64,000 nt of DNA from an uncultured Alistipes sp. (GCA_944321955.1 CALUNG010000004.1:62001-126000), one strand, 5' to 3'. Shown: positions 19,606-28,381, numbered from the stretch's first letter. Notes: generated from the letters alone by a model not told the origin. Program-made: numbers and translations.

Positions 19606-20850
19606 GTGAATGTCGAATATTTCATAGCCGAACGCACGTCCCGTTCGGTGGAGGGCAACCGCCCGAACGTGATGGTGCGTATCGCCACCGCATCGGTGGC
19701 CATTGGCGTTGGGGTGATGATCGTGACGCTGGCCGTGGTCATGGGTTTCAAGAGCGAGATAGCCCGCCGCATGACGGGATTCTCGTCGCACGTGCAGGTG
19801 GCCGACATGCATACTACCGGTACGGCCGAGCCTGCACCGGTAGAGCGCAATGCCGCCGTCGAACGCCTTATCGCAACGACCGACGGATTCGTCTCGATGA
19901 ACGTCTATGCCGTCAAGGGCGGCATCGCCAAGACCGACGAGGGAGTTGCCGGTCTGGTACTTAAGGGTATTGAGGGCGACGGCGCCATGTCGTTCTTTGC
20001 GGAGAATATCGTCGAGGGGGAGTTGCCGCGTACGGGCGACTCCGTGCGCTACAAGGATATACTGCTGTCGCGCGGCGTAGCGGACCGGCTGCGTCTTGCC
20101 GTTGGCGACAGGGTCGAGATGCTCTTCGTAGGGGCCGACACGCCTCCGCGCCGGGACCGTTTCCGCGTCTCGGGCCTCTATTCTACCGGCATGGACGAGA
20201 TGGACGATGCCATGGCCCTGACCGACATACGCAACGTGCGGCGGCTGATGAACGGCGACAGCCTGACGATCTCGGGATACGAGGTGATGCTCGACGACTT
20301 CTCGCATGCCGACGGCTTCGCCGACAGGCTCAACCGCCGTCTGCTGCTCGAGGGTGGCGACGAGGCCGCCGGCCTGATGGCCGTAAGCGTCACGCAGCTG
20401 TTCCCCAACATCTTCGACTGGCTCAAGGCTCACGACGTCAACGCTGCAGTGATAATCGTCATCATGCTCGTGGTGGCGTTGTTCAACATGGTCTCGGCAC
20501 TGCTCATACTCGTGCTCGAGCGTACCCGTATGATCGGCGTACTCAAGGCGCTGGGCATGACCGACGCCTCGCTGCGCAGGCTCTTCCTCTACCGTGCGGC
20601 CTTCATCGTCGCTAAGGGTGTGGTGATCGGCGATCTGGTCGGCCTTGCTCTGTGTCTCGTACAGAAGTGGAGCGGGGTGGTGCGGCTCGATTCGGAGGGA
20701 TACCTGCTCTCGGTGGTGCCGATCGATCTGGGCTGGTGGTGGCTGTTGCTGCTCAACGTGGCGACTGTTGCTGTTATCGTTGTGATGCTGACGGTGCCCG
20801 CACGCATCGTCGCCTCGATAAAACCCGACGAGGCGGTGAGATATGAGTGA
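19606..20850 (+). CDS. ABC transporter permease, LolC/LolE-FtsX family
   Basis: The 414-residue protein has the LolE topology. One N-terminal helix (about 22-46, ATASVAIGVGVMIVTLAVVMGF) is followed by a large periplasmic domain (about 47-270) and three C-terminal helices with the FtsX signature (LLILVLERTRMIGVLKALGM). The C-terminus (PARIVASIKPDEAVRYE) is typical. Such permeases extract lipoproteins from the inner membrane for transfer to the outer membrane; the ATPase partner is not in the window. The start is GTG (VNVEYFIAERTSR), because this matches the usual start of the family and no in-frame ATG precedes the first helix. Confidence 0.88.
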   Translation: MNVEYFIAERTSRSVEGNRPNVMVRIATASVAIGVGVMIVTLAVVMGFKSEIARRMTGFSSHVQVADMHTTGTAEPAPVERNAAVERLIATTDGFVSMNVYAVKGGIAKTDEGVAGLVLKGIEGDGAMSFFAENIVEGELPRTGDSVRYKDILLSRGVADRLRLAVGDRVEMLFVGADTPPRRDRFRVSGLYSTGMDEMDDAMALTDIRNVRRLMNGDSLTISGYEVMLDDFSHADGFADRLNRRLLLEGGDEAAGLMAVSVTQLFPNIFDWLKAHDVNAAVIIVIMLVVALFNMVSALLILVLERTRMIGVLKALGMTDASLRRLFLYRAAFIVAKGVVIGDLVGLALCLVQKWSGVVRLDSEGYLLSVVPIDLGWWWLLLLNVATVAVIVVMLTVPARIVASIKPDEAVRYE

Positions 20851-20853
20851 CCT

Positions 20854-20886
20854 TTTGTGGCATTTCGGATAAAATTTGTAAATTTG
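20854..20886 (+). promoter_or_regulatory. menG promoter with both elements
   Basis: TTTG (20854-20857) and TAAATTTG (20879-20886) are spaced by 21 bases. The ATG is only 8 bases past the -7 box, so the predicted leader is about 5 bases. Confidence 0.7.
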
Positions 20887-20894
20887 CGATTGCT

Positions 20895-21611
20895 ATGAAA
20901 CCTTACGACAGGGAAGATTCGAAACGGGATCAGGTGCGCGACATGTTCGACCATATCGCCCCGACATACGACCGTCTCAACCATCTGCTCTCGATGAATG
21001 TCGACCGCATGTGGCGCCGGCGCGTGGTGCGTATCGTACGGCGCATGCATCCCAAACGCATACTCGACGTGGCGACCGGCACGGGCGATCTGGCCATAGC
21101 CATGGCCGAACGCATACACGAATGCCGCATACTCGGTGTCGACATTTCGGAGGCGATGCTCGAAAAGGCCCGCCGGAAGATTGCGGCCCGCGGCCTCGAC
21201 GAACACATAACGCTCGATCGCGGCGATGCCGAACATCTCGACGTGGGCGACGGCAATGTCGACGTGGCGACGGTGGCCTTCGGCGTACGCAATTTCGAGA
21301 ACATCGAGGCCTGCCTGCGCGAAATACGCCGTACGATAAAACCCGGCGGCGCACTTGTCGTGCTCGAGTTCTCGAAGCCCCGCAACCGGTTTTTCGGAGC
21401 GCTTTACCACTGGTATTTCCACAAGATTCTGCCGCGCATCGGACGCCTTCTGTCGAAGGATCCGTGCGCTTACGAGTATCTGCCCGAATCGGTCGACGAA
21501 TTTCCGTCGCCCGAGGCCTTCGCCGCGATGTTGCGCGACGCGGGTTTCGTTTCGTGCGAGGTGCGCAGCGTAAGTTTCGGCATAGCACAGATATACATTG
21601 CCCGACGATGA
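20895..21611 (+). CDS. menG: Demethylmenaquinone methyltransferase (MenG/UbiE)
   Basis: This 238-residue SAM methyltransferase has the UbiE/MenG signatures: FDHIAPTYDRLNHLLSMNVDRMWRR near the N-terminus, motif I LDVATGTGDLAIAMAE, VAFGVRNFENIEACLREIRR and KPGGALVVLEFSKP. It methylates demethylmenaquinone in the last step of menaquinone synthesis. Bacteroidota use menaquinone, so MenG is preferred over UbiE. I chose the ATG at 20895. A GTG at 20847 overlaps the permease stop and would add 16 residues, but a good promoter lies between the two. The downstream lipoprotein overlaps its stop by four bases. Confidence 0.93.
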   Translation: MKPYDREDSKRDQVRDMFDHIAPTYDRLNHLLSMNVDRMWRRRVVRIVRRMHPKRILDVATGTGDLAIAMAERIHECRILGVDISEAMLEKARRKIAARGLDEHITLDRGDAEHLDVGDGNVDVATVAFGVRNFENIEACLREIRRTIKPGGALVVLEFSKPRNRFFGALYHWYFHKILPRIGRLLSKDPCAYEYLPESVDEFPSPEAFAAMLRDAGFVSCEVRSVSFGIAQIYIARR

Positions 21612-22141
21612 AACGCGGATTGTTGCTGACCGTATCGGTCGTTGTCATGGTGTCGCTGGCGCTGCTGTCGTGCAACCGCAGGCGCGAACAGCAAAAGGCT
21701 GAGCCGGCACCGAAGGAGAAGTTGCGTGTGGAACGCGTGGAGGGTGTCGGACCCGCCGAAGGCGAGCCGGGTCTTGTGGCGTCGCTGGTGGTGCGGAACG
21801 ATTTCCGCCACAACGTGACGCTCGAGAGCGCTACGGTCGAGCTCTACTACTCCACGGCCCGTATTTGCGCCGCCGAACTGAAACGTCCGGTCTCCGTGCC
21901 GCAGCGTACGACTGCCACGGTCGAGGTGCCGTTCGGCATCGAACTGTCCAATCCGCTGGCCGTGTACGGCGTGTGGAACAAGGTGCAGCGCGGCGAGATC
22001 GACAAGATATCGCTGACGGTAGTGGCCCGCGTAAAGGTCGGTCCCGTCGGCCGCGATGTGAAGGTGGAAAAGATCCCGTTGAAAAAGGTTCTCGACATGC
22101 TTGGTGTGACCGGGGAGCAGATAAGTAAAATAAAGTTGTGA
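21608..22141 (+). CDS. LEA14-like lipoprotein, unknown function
   Basis: The 177-residue protein begins with a lipoprotein signal (MKRGLLLTVSVVVMVSLALLS then Cys). A charged linker follows, then a beta-sandwich-like domain in which LVVRNDFRHNVTLESATVELYYS and LAVYGVWNKVQRGEIDKISLTVVARVKV resemble LEA14/WHy proteins. These are often found near envelope stress genes, but no activity is known. The ATG overlaps the menG stop (ATGA) and its own stop shares a base with the next ATG, so three genes are translationally coupled. Confidence 0.7.
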   Translation: MKRGLLLTVSVVVMVSLALLSCNRRREQQKAEPAPKEKLRVERVEGVGPAEGEPGLVASLVVRNDFRHNVTLESATVELYYSTARICAAELKRPVSVPQRTTATVEVPFGIELSNPLAVYGVWNKVQRGEIDKISLTVVARVKVGPVGRDVKVEKIPLKKVLDMLGVTGEQISKIKL

Positions 22142-22629
22142 TGAGAAGAGCGATATTGACAGCGGTCGTGGCCGCGACGGCCATGTTGTCGTTACAGCCG
22201 GTGCGGGCGCAGAAGATTGAGAATTTCAAACGCCGTCTGGCCGAGACCGTCGTGAACGATTCGTTGCGCACGGTTTCGCGCGTGACGGTCCGTGAGGTGG
22301 GCTCTGCCGCAACGGCCGTGCGACAGGTAGATGCCGCACCGCAGGCCGAAGCCGTTGGCGGCTACCGCATAGTCATCTTCTTCGACAACGGCAGTACGGC
22401 TCGTGCCGATGCCGAAACCACGATCACGGCCTTCAATTCGCTCTATCCGGACATCCACAGCCAGATCGATTACGAAAATCCATATTTCAAGGTGCTGGTT
22501 GGCAGCTGTTTGACTTCCGAGGAGGCCATTGTCCTTCTGAATCGTATCCGCAACGATTTCCCAAAAGCATACATTACGCGTGAAAGTATCAGTTTCAGTG
22601 AGTTGGCGCGTGAGAGCGGGGAATTTTGA
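22141..22629 (+). CDS. Periplasmic SPOR-domain protein
   Basis: The 162-residue protein has a signal peptide (MRRAILTAVVAATAMLSLQPVRAQ). Its C-terminal half fits a SPOR domain: YRIVIFFDNGSTARADAE, then PYFKVLVGSCLTSEEAIVLLNRIRNDFPKAYIT. SPOR domains bind septal peptidoglycan stripped of stem peptides, so it probably acts in the cell wall or during division. Its ATG shares one base with the preceding stop (TGATG). It closes the menG operon. Confidence 0.8.
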   Translation: MRRAILTAVVAATAMLSLQPVRAQKIENFKRRLAETVVNDSLRTVSRVTVREVGSAATAVRQVDAAPQAEAVGGYRIVIFFDNGSTARADAETTITAFNSLYPDIHSQIDYENPYFKVLVGSCLTSEEAIVLLNRIRNDFPKAYITRESISFSELARESGEF

Positions 22630-22669
22630 AAATTTTTTTATTTTTCTTGCATTTTCTTTTGCTAATGTA

Positions 22670-22677
22670 TATTTTTG
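22670..22677 (+). promoter_or_regulatory. Putative promoter of the small Cys-rich lipoprotein
   Basis: TATTTTTG matches TAnnTTTG and lies 35 bases before the ATG in an AT-rich stretch. No -33 TTTG is seen at normal spacing. Confidence 0.5.
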
Positions 22678-22712
22678 CGGGTGATACTATCAATAAACTT
22701 AAATCAAGCACT

Positions 22713-22943
22713 ATGAAGAAGGTTTTATCTATGGTAATGCTGGTTGCTGCCGTTGCTATGGTTGGCTGCGGTAACTGCAACAAGAAGGCTGCTGCCGAGG
22801 CTGAGGCTGCGGAAGCTTGCGCAAAGGTTGAGAACTGCGAGAAGGCCGGTGAGGCTTGCGACACCTGCACTGTAAAGGAGGCCGTTGAGGCTGAGGTTGC
22901 TCCTGCAGAGGCTGAAGCTGCTCCCGCTGAGGCTGCGAAATAA
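22713..22943 (+). CDS. Small Cys- and Ala/Glu-rich lipoprotein
   Basis: This 76-residue protein has a lipoprotein signal (MKKVLSMVMLVAAVAMVG then Cys). The mature part is only about 58 residues. It carries seven cysteines counting the lipidated one (CGNC, ACAK, NCEK, ACDTC) and ends in an Ala/Glu/Pro repeat (EAEVAPAEAEAAPAEAAK). The spacing CxxC...CxxC-like could bind metal or form disulfides, but no family is recognised. Its codons are T-richer than its neighbours', as in highly expressed small lipoproteins. It stands alone between its own promoter and a strong terminator. Confidence 0.7.
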   Translation: MKKVLSMVMLVAAVAMVGCGNCNKKAAAEAEAAEACAKVENCEKAGEACDTCTVKEAVEAEVAPAEAEAAPAEAAK

Positions 22944-22963
22944 TTCGGCAACCGTTTGATTTG

Positions 22964-22998
22964 AAGATGGCGAAGGATGACTCCTCCGCCATCTTTTT
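22964..22998 (+). terminator. Terminator after the small lipoprotein gene
   Basis: AAGATGGCG and CGCCATCTT form a 9-bp stem with a 14-base loop, followed by further T residues. It lies 21 bases after the stop. Confidence 0.8.
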
Positions 22999-23096
22999 GT
23001 GTTTCGCGCCGGGAGGAACTGCTCGGAAAGAAGATATCGGACGGCTTCACAGTCGCCATCTGAAGTGTAACAGAGCGATCCTACGTTATGAAAACA

Positions 23097-23132
23097 GCTA
23101 AGGCCATGACCCTGCTGGGTCATGGCCTTAGC
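23097..23132 (-). terminator. Terminator after the PiT transporter gene
   Basis: A perfect 16-bp stem (arms 23097-23112 and 23117-23132) with a TGCT loop lies just past the transporter stop. TTTT follows on the minus strand. It can also act on plus-strand read-through. Confidence 0.8.
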
Positions 23133-23154
23133 CTTTATTGTATTGCATGGTTGC

Positions 23155-25437
23155 CTATTCGGCCATCTCTTCGAGCATCTCGGCCTTCGAGGCGATCGAC
23201 TGCGCCAGCAGCGGGTACTCGCCGCTCTCGCCCACGAAGTGCTCGAGCGACTTGACTATGTTGCGCGACTGAAGCACCATGGTCTTGGTCTCGTTGAGAA
23301 TGTTGAAGTAGAGGATGCTGGCCGACGTGGAGAACTGACCCTCCTTCATTCTTCGGAGCTGGTTGCGCATCACTTCGTCGATGGTGTCGAAGAGATGGTC
23401 GCGCATCTCGATGATGATCGACATGTCGGAGAAATGCTTGCGGCGCAGCATCTCGTTTATTGTCACGAATATGGCCTCCACCTCGTCGTTCACCAGCTTG
23501 AGGTCTACGATCTGTTCCTTGGTGAATCCCTGGTGGTTGTTGTTGATGTGGTCGAAGGCGGGGCGGGTGATGTGTATCAGGGCCTTCGTCGCCTCCGATA
23601 TGTAGTCGACGACCTGTACGTAGAACTGGCTCGTGGCCACGTCATGCTCCTGAAGGTTGCGCAGCAGCGGCAGAATCTTGTATTTGCGTTCACGCGCCTC
23701 GTAGAAGAGTTCGTCAGACTCCTTGACCATGTCCTTCAGCACCTTGCGGTTCTCCTTGAATACTGCTACGATCGTACGGCTGTATATGCGCGTCACCTTC
23801 TCCATCGTGGTGCAGACCTCCTCGATGCGGTCCATCATCAGGTCCGTAGAGTCCTGTCCCGTAATGCTGGCGGTATTGACATCCGCCTTTTTCGAATCGT
23901 GCTTGTCGAAGAAGTTGCCCTTGACGAGCAGGAAGATGCAGACGAGCGATATTCCTACGGCGGCGATCCAGCCTCCCCATATCAGCACGAGCGTTACCAC
24001 CAGAGCTATGACGAAGCCGGCGAGTGCCGTGATGAACCACCCCGATATGACGGTCATCACACCCGTGATGCGATATACGGCACTTTCACGTCCCCAGGCG
24101 CGGTCGGCGAGCGACGTACCCATGGCCACCATGAATACCACATATGTGGTTGAGAGCGGCAGTTTGAACGAAGTACCTATCGCTATGAGAATCGATGCTC
24201 CGGTGAGGTTTACCGTCGCGCGGATAAGGTCATACATCGCAGTACCCTGTTCTTCGCGCGGCAGCGGTTCGAACTGTTTGTCTATTGCGTCGCGCACCTT
24301 CCTGGGCGTGATGCGTGCGAAGAAGTTGTTGGTGACGATTGCTGCACGCACGAGGCCGCGCGAGATGAAGCTCGAACCGAACTTTTCGTCGCCTTCATGC
24401 TGGTTCGAGAGCGAGAGTTCGGTCTCGGTCACCTTCATGGCCTTGCGCGAGAAGAAGAGGGTCAGCACCATTGCCAGTCCGGCGCCCACCATTATCCAGA
24501 AGTTTGCCTTGGCGGGGTTCATCAGCGGCTCCATGAGCATCTGCTCGTTGCCCGAAGACAGAGCGAGGCGGTATGAGTCGTATCCGGCCAGAGGTACTCC
24601 GATAAAGTTGACGAGGTCGTTTCCGGCGAAAGCGAGGGCCAGCGAGAATGTTCCGGCAAGGATCGTTATCCGGAGTATGTTCACCTTGAAGAGCATCAGG
24701 AACTGCAGTACGGCCGAGCTCGCTATCCATAGAATGAAGAGGCAGAGCCCGAGGTTCTCGTTGACGTATGCCATTGCTTCATCGGGTATGATTCCCGTAC
24801 CCTTGAGGCCCTTGAACACGGCGAAGTAGATGATTCCGGTGAAGGAAATTCCGCACCACAGACCGCCGAGATACTTGAACATGCGCTGGTAGCGGAACGA
24901 GAAGATCACTCGCGAGATGTACATCGTGACCAGACCCACGAGGAAGGCCAGCACCACCGAAAGCAGTATGGCCGAGATTATCACCAGCGCGTTTCCCGAG
25001 TTGATGAATTCGGACATGTCGGCCATGGTGTAGTCGGGCGAGTTCGAGATCTTGTATATGGCTGCGGCCATGGCGGCACCGAGCAGGCCGAATACCATCG
25101 ATACGGTGGTCGATGTCGGCAGCCCGAGCGAGTTGAAGATGTCGAGCAGGATTATGTTTCCGAGCATCATGCCCAGGAAGAGGATCATGATCTCGGAGAA
25201 GGTGAAGTGCGACGGGTAGAATACTCCGCTTCGTACCACGTCCATCATTCCGCTCGATGTGACTACGCCCACCATGATACCTATCGATGCGATTACGAGT
25301 ATCACGTTTTTGGGGGCCACCTTCGATCCGAGGGCCGAGTTCAGAAAGTTGACTGCGTCGTTTGTTACGCCCACGACGATGCCCAGCAGGGCGAGCACCC
25401 CGAGCGTAATGACGATGAATGTAAAGATTGGCGACAT
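23155..25437 (-). CDS. PiT family inorganic phosphate transporter with fused PhoU-like domain
   Basis: The 760-residue protein begins with a PiT transporter. Two inverted-repeat halves each carry the PiT signature (GVTNDAVNF near residue 24 and FAGNDLVNF near 265), with about ten to twelve membrane helices to residue 535. The last 220 residues are soluble helices resembling PhoU (MMDRIEEVCTTMEKVTRIYS, REHKYKILPLLRNLQEHD-like segment, MRDHLFDTIDEVMRNQLRR). PiT proteins import phosphate driven by H+ or Na+, and PhoU normally gates uptake. Fusion would make regulation act in cis. A two-component system lies directly upstream on the same strand, which supports phosphate-responsive control. Confidence 0.9.
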   Translation of the reverse strand: MSPIFTFIVITLGVLALLGIVVGVTNDAVNFLNSALGSKVAPKNVILVIASIGIMVGVVTSSGMMDVVRSGVFYPSHFTFSEIMILFLGMMLGNIILLDIFNSLGLPTSTTVSMVFGLLGAAMAAAIYKISNSPDYTMADMSEFINSGNALVIISAILLSVVLAFLVGLVTMYISRVIFSFRYQRMFKYLGGLWCGISFTGIIYFAVFKGLKGTGIIPDEAMAYVNENLGLCLFILWIASSAVLQFLMLFKVNILRITILAGTFSLALAFAGNDLVNFIGVPLAGYDSYRLALSSGNEQMLMEPLMNPAKANFWIMVGAGLAMVLTLFFSRKAMKVTETELSLSNQHEGDEKFGSSFISRGLVRAAIVTNNFFARITPRKVRDAIDKQFEPLPREEQGTAMYDLIRATVNLTGASILIAIGTSFKLPLSTTYVVFMVAMGTSLADRAWGRESAVYRITGVMTVISGWFITALAGFVIALVVTLVLIWGGWIAAVGISLVCIFLLVKGNFFDKHDSKKADVNTASITGQDSTDLMMDRIEEVCTTMEKVTRIYSRTIVAVFKENRKVLKDMVKESDELFYEARERKYKILPLLRNLQEHDVATSQFYVQVVDYISEATKALIHITRPAFDHINNNHQGFTKEQIVDLKLVNDEVEAIFVTINEMLRRKHFSDMSIIIEMRDHLFDTIDEVMRNQLRRMKEGQFSTSASILYFNILNETKTMVLQSRNIVKSLEHFVGESGEYPLLAQSIASKAEMLEEMAE

Positions 25438-25548
25438 AATATTATGTTGTATATCATTTTTTTCTGTTCGAGGCCTGCGGCACCTGTCCCGTTACTCTTC
25501 TACAGACCCTTTTCTTCTGTTAGGGTCCGGCTTACGGCCCGTTGCCCT

Positions 25549-25905
25549 CTATTCGGCGGCGCCGATGTCGAGAGCCAGCTTCTCGAGTTCGCGCAGCAGC
25601 CCGCAGCACTGTCGGCATTCGTCGTAGGCCGAAGGTTCCCGTTCGAGCCGGGCGGCATACGTCAGCAGTGCGAACGATATGCGCGACAGTATGCGGCTCT
25701 CGATCTGCGACATGGCTACCGATGTTTCGTGCCCGTTGTCCTGCGTCCGGCGCGAGAGCAGTATCATGGACCTTATGTCGAAGATGACGGCTTCGAATAT
25801 TGTCCGGTCGCCGTCGCGCATCGCCTGGCGGTCTATCGCCATGCCCAGATCGGCCACTCTGCGTTCGGCCGCGGTCGCATCGTAACATTCGCGCGTCATT
25901 GCCAT
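25549..25905 (-). CDS. Small helical protein of unknown function between sensor kinase and phosphate transporter
   Basis: This is a 118-residue soluble, mostly helical protein (ILSRISFALLTYAARLE, CRQCCGLLRELEKLALD) with no signal peptide and no family I recognise. It lies 57 bases after the histidine kinase stop and 111 bases before the PiT start, all on one strand. The composition looks like a real protein, and overlapping frames here are Arg/His-rich shadows. A PhoU- or phosphate-signalling partner role is possible from position only. Confidence 0.6.
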   Translation of the reverse strand: MAMTRECYDATAAERRVADLGMAIDRQAMRDGDRTIFEAVIFDIRSMILLSRRTQDNGHETSVAMSQIESRILSRISFALLTYAARLEREPSAYDECRQCCGLLRELEKLALDIGAAE

Positions 25906-25962
25906 GCCGGTTTTTATTATGCAAAATAAGTGCGACGATGTTACAAAACCGTTACACGCCGG

Positions 25963-27447
25963 TTACGTATTTGTTAATGTCTTCTGTTCCTCCTTTTTGC
26001 GGCGGTTCTTCGCCAGCGAGAAGATAAACTCCAGGCCTCCTTCCGCCCTGTTTCTCACCTCGATCGTGCCCCCGTGGAATATCACGGCGTTCTTGACGAT
26101 CGAGAGCCCGAGTCCCGTACCTCCCATCTTGCGCGAACGCCCCTTGTCCACGCGGTAGAAGCGTTCGAAGAGGTGCGGCAGATGCTTCTCCTCGACGCCT
26201 ATGCCGTTGTCGGCGAACGAGAAGAGGTAGCTCTCGTCGTTCTCGGCCAGCAGCGTGATGAATATGTCGCGTCCGCCGGAGTAGGCTACGGCGTTGTCCG
26301 TCAGGTTGCGGAAGATCGAAGCCAGCATGTCGGCATTGCCCTCGATATGCAGGTCGCGCCCGAAGTTGCAGCGTATGCGCATCTGCTGTTCCTTGGGCTT
26401 GAGCGGCATCTCGGCCGCTATCTCGTCGATTATGCGGTTCAGCACCACGTCGCTGCAGGCTATCTTGTCGCTCGCCTCGTCGAGGCGCGTTATCGTCGAG
26501 ATGTCGGCGATGAGCTGCTGCAGCCGTTCGGTCTGTGCATAACTCTTGGATATGAAGGCGTTGCGGACGGTCTCGTCCATGTCGGGCGTGGCGATGATGG
26601 TCTCGAGGTAGCCCTTGATGGAGCTTACGGGCGTCTTGAGTTCGTGGTTTATGTTGTTCGTAAGCTGACGCTTGATGCGTATCTTCTCCTGCTGTTCGTG
26701 CAGGGCGGCGGCATGCTCGCGCTCGATGTCGGCGCTGGCCTGCCGCAGACGCAGATAGAGTCCCACGATGTGTTTCGATATCTCGCCGAGCTCGTCGTTG
26801 GGGAACGTCGGCGGATCGGTGATGTTTTCGCCGCGGTCCATCGCTTCGGAGAAGCTGCGCAGGCGTGCCATGTTCAGCCCGAGGGTGCGCGTCACGAGGT
26901 AGCCTATGGCGCAGAGCAGCAGCGTCACGCCCAGCATGAACCACAGAAAGTGGCGGTCGGCGCTCAGGATATCTCTCAGCGTCAGCGAGTAGGGCAGGGC
27001 CGAACGCACGATCGTGTCGTGGCCGTCGTACATGGCCGAGTAGAAGTAGTCGGTATTGGTGCTCTCCGAGAGGCGGCGTATGGTAAATCCGGTGCCGTTC
27101 TGCAGCGCCTGTGCCACTTCGTGGCGCCCGCCGTGGTTGGGCATCGCCGCGGGGTTGCCGTTGCCCGAATCGTAGCGGACATTGCCTGCGGCGTCGAGTA
27201 CCGTCACGCGCAGGCCGTCGAGATAGTTGCGGTGCTCCTCGAAGAAGTCGCGGGGCGATGCGCCTACGGCCAGGGCATCGAGAAACTGCATGTTGAATAT
27301 CTGCAGCTGCGAGTTGAGCATCTCGGCCTTGAAGGTCTTTTCGCGCCGGTACTGGAACGTGATGAAGCAGCACACCAGAACCAGTGCGAAGGTTACGATG
27401 AGCAGGAAGAGCTTGTTCTGATACGATATCTTATGTCTCGAATACAT
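25963..27447 (-). CDS. Sensor histidine kinase
   Basis: The 494-residue protein has a first membrane helix (about 12-31), a periplasmic sensor region (about 32-165), a second helix (about 167-186) and a HAMP-like linker. A coiled coil leads to the H-box with phospho-acceptor His268 in NNINHELKTPVSSIKGY. The ATPase domain has the N-box NLTDNAVAYS, G1 FADNGIGVEEKHLPHLFERFYRVDKG and G2 GGTGLGLSIVK. It overlaps the response regulator gene by 17 bases, so the pair is coexpressed. Its downstream neighbour is a phosphate transporter, so a PhoR-like role is plausible but not proven. Confidence 0.92.
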   Translation of the reverse strand: MYSRHKISYQNKLFLLIVTFALVLVCCFITFQYRREKTFKAEMLNSQLQIFNMQFLDALAVGASPRDFFEEHRNYLDGLRVTVLDAAGNVRYDSGNGNPAAMPNHGGRHEVAQALQNGTGFTIRRLSESTNTDYFYSAMYDGHDTIVRSALPYSLTLRDILSADRHFLWFMLGVTLLLCAIGYLVTRTLGLNMARLRSFSEAMDRGENITDPPTFPNDELGEISKHIVGLYLRLRQASADIEREHAAALHEQQEKIRIKRQLTNNINHELKTPVSSIKGYLETIIATPDMDETVRNAFISKSYAQTERLQQLIADISTITRLDEASDKIACSDVVLNRIIDEIAAEMPLKPKEQQMRIRCNFGRDLHIEGNADMLASIFRNLTDNAVAYSGGRDIFITLLAENDESYLFSFADNGIGVEEKHLPHLFERFYRVDKGRSRKMGGTGLGLSIVKNAVIFHGGTIEVRNRAEGGLEFIFSLAKNRRKKEEQKTLTNT

Positions 27448-28114
27448 ATCCGTATCCCTGACGCGTGATTATGTGTTTGCCGTAACGGCCCGTCTTCTTG
27501 CGCAGGCGTGTGATGTTTACGTCGATCGTGCGGTCGAGGACTATCACCTCCTTGTGCCAGATGCGGGCGAGTATCTCCTCTCGCGAGAAGACCACGTTGT
27601 GGTTGCGCAACAGCAGTTCGAGTATCTCGAACTCCTTTTTGGTCAGTGGAATTGTCTCGCCGTCGGCCGTGCAGGTCTTGCGCAGCGTATCGAGCCTGAG
27701 GCCTTCGTACGAGACCGTGTCGCTGTCGGTATGCTGCGGCACGGCGCTGCGGCGCAGTACACTCTTGACGCGGGCGACGACCTCGCGTATGGAGAATGGT
27801 TTGGTTATGTAGTCGTCGGCGCCGATCTCCAGTCCCGTCACGGTGTCGTCCTCGCCGTCGCGGGCCGTGCAGAAGATTATGGGAATGGATGCCGTCTGCG
27901 GTTTGGCTTTGAGGATCTTGGCCAGGCTCGTGCCGCTCAGCTCTCCCATCATGATGTCGAGAATCAGCAGCGAATAGCTTTCGATGGGTTTTGTCAGGGC
28001 CTCTTCGGCGCTGTATGCGACATCGGTCTGGAAACCCTCCTTTTCGAGGTTGAACTTGAGGATCTCGCACAGGGCCTCTTCGTCGTCGACTACCAGAATA
28101 CGTCGGTTGTCCAT
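27431..28114 (-). CDS. OmpR/PhoB-family response regulator
   Basis: The 227-residue protein has a receiver domain with the acidic pair at residues 10-11 (VVDDEE), phospho-acceptor Asp53 (LLILDIMMGE) and Lys105 (YITKPF). A winged-helix DNA-binding domain follows (TADGETIPLTKKEFEILELLL, DRTIDVNITRLRKKTG, ITRQGYGYVF). It is transcribed first, with the partner kinase overlapping its stop. The ATG at 28114 is used because MDNRRILVVDDEE is the normal receiver start. With the kinase and the PiT transporter it may form a PhoB-PhoR-like module. Confidence 0.93.
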   Translation of the reverse strand: MDNRRILVVDDEEALCEILKFNLEKEGFQTDVAYSAEEALTKPIESYSLLILDIMMGELSGTSLAKILKAKPQTASIPIIFCTARDGEDDTVTGLEIGADDYITKPFSIREVVARVKSVLRRSAVPQHTDSDTVSYEGLRLDTLRKTCTADGETIPLTKKEFEILELLLRNHNVVFSREEILARIWHKEVIVLDRTIDVNITRLRKKTGRYGKHIITRQGYGYVFET

Positions 28115-28135
28115 AAAAACGTGATATTTCTTCCG

Positions 28136-28143
28136 CAAAGATA
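28136..28143 (-). promoter_or_regulatory. Putative two-component operon promoter
   Basis: TATCTTTG on the minus strand is a perfect TAnnTTTG box 21 bases before the response-regulator ATG. A TTTG lies upstream at only 14 bases spacing, so the -33 is uncertain. Confidence 0.5.
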
Positions 28144-28350
28144 ACTTCGGCTTCATCCAAATCCATGCCCGCAACCGATATTTAACGGAAATGTAATATT
28201 GCCTGCAAGGCATATGTTGTTGATGAGCAGCCTACTGCTGTTCCGGTCGGGTGCCGTGTCACGCGGCCTGAAGACTTCAATGCAGCCCTTTTTTCGCGAA
28301 TATTTTTACCAAGTTATTAGTAGAATATGTCGTTTTCATGTTTTTATGCA

Positions 28351-28358
28351 TATATTTG
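28351..28358 (+). promoter_or_regulatory. Putative promoter of the secreted gene at 28382
   Basis: TATATTTG matches TAnnTTTG and lies 23 bases before the ATG, in an AT-rich stretch unlike the flanking genes. Confidence 0.5.
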
Positions 28359-28381
28359 TAAGCAAGGAAATCCCCTGACCC

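Noticed and set aside
25532-25924. Alternative minus-strand frame overlapping the 118-residue gene
   Set aside because: It is dominated by Arg, His and Asp like other shadow frames, whereas the 25549-25905 frame has normal helical protein composition.
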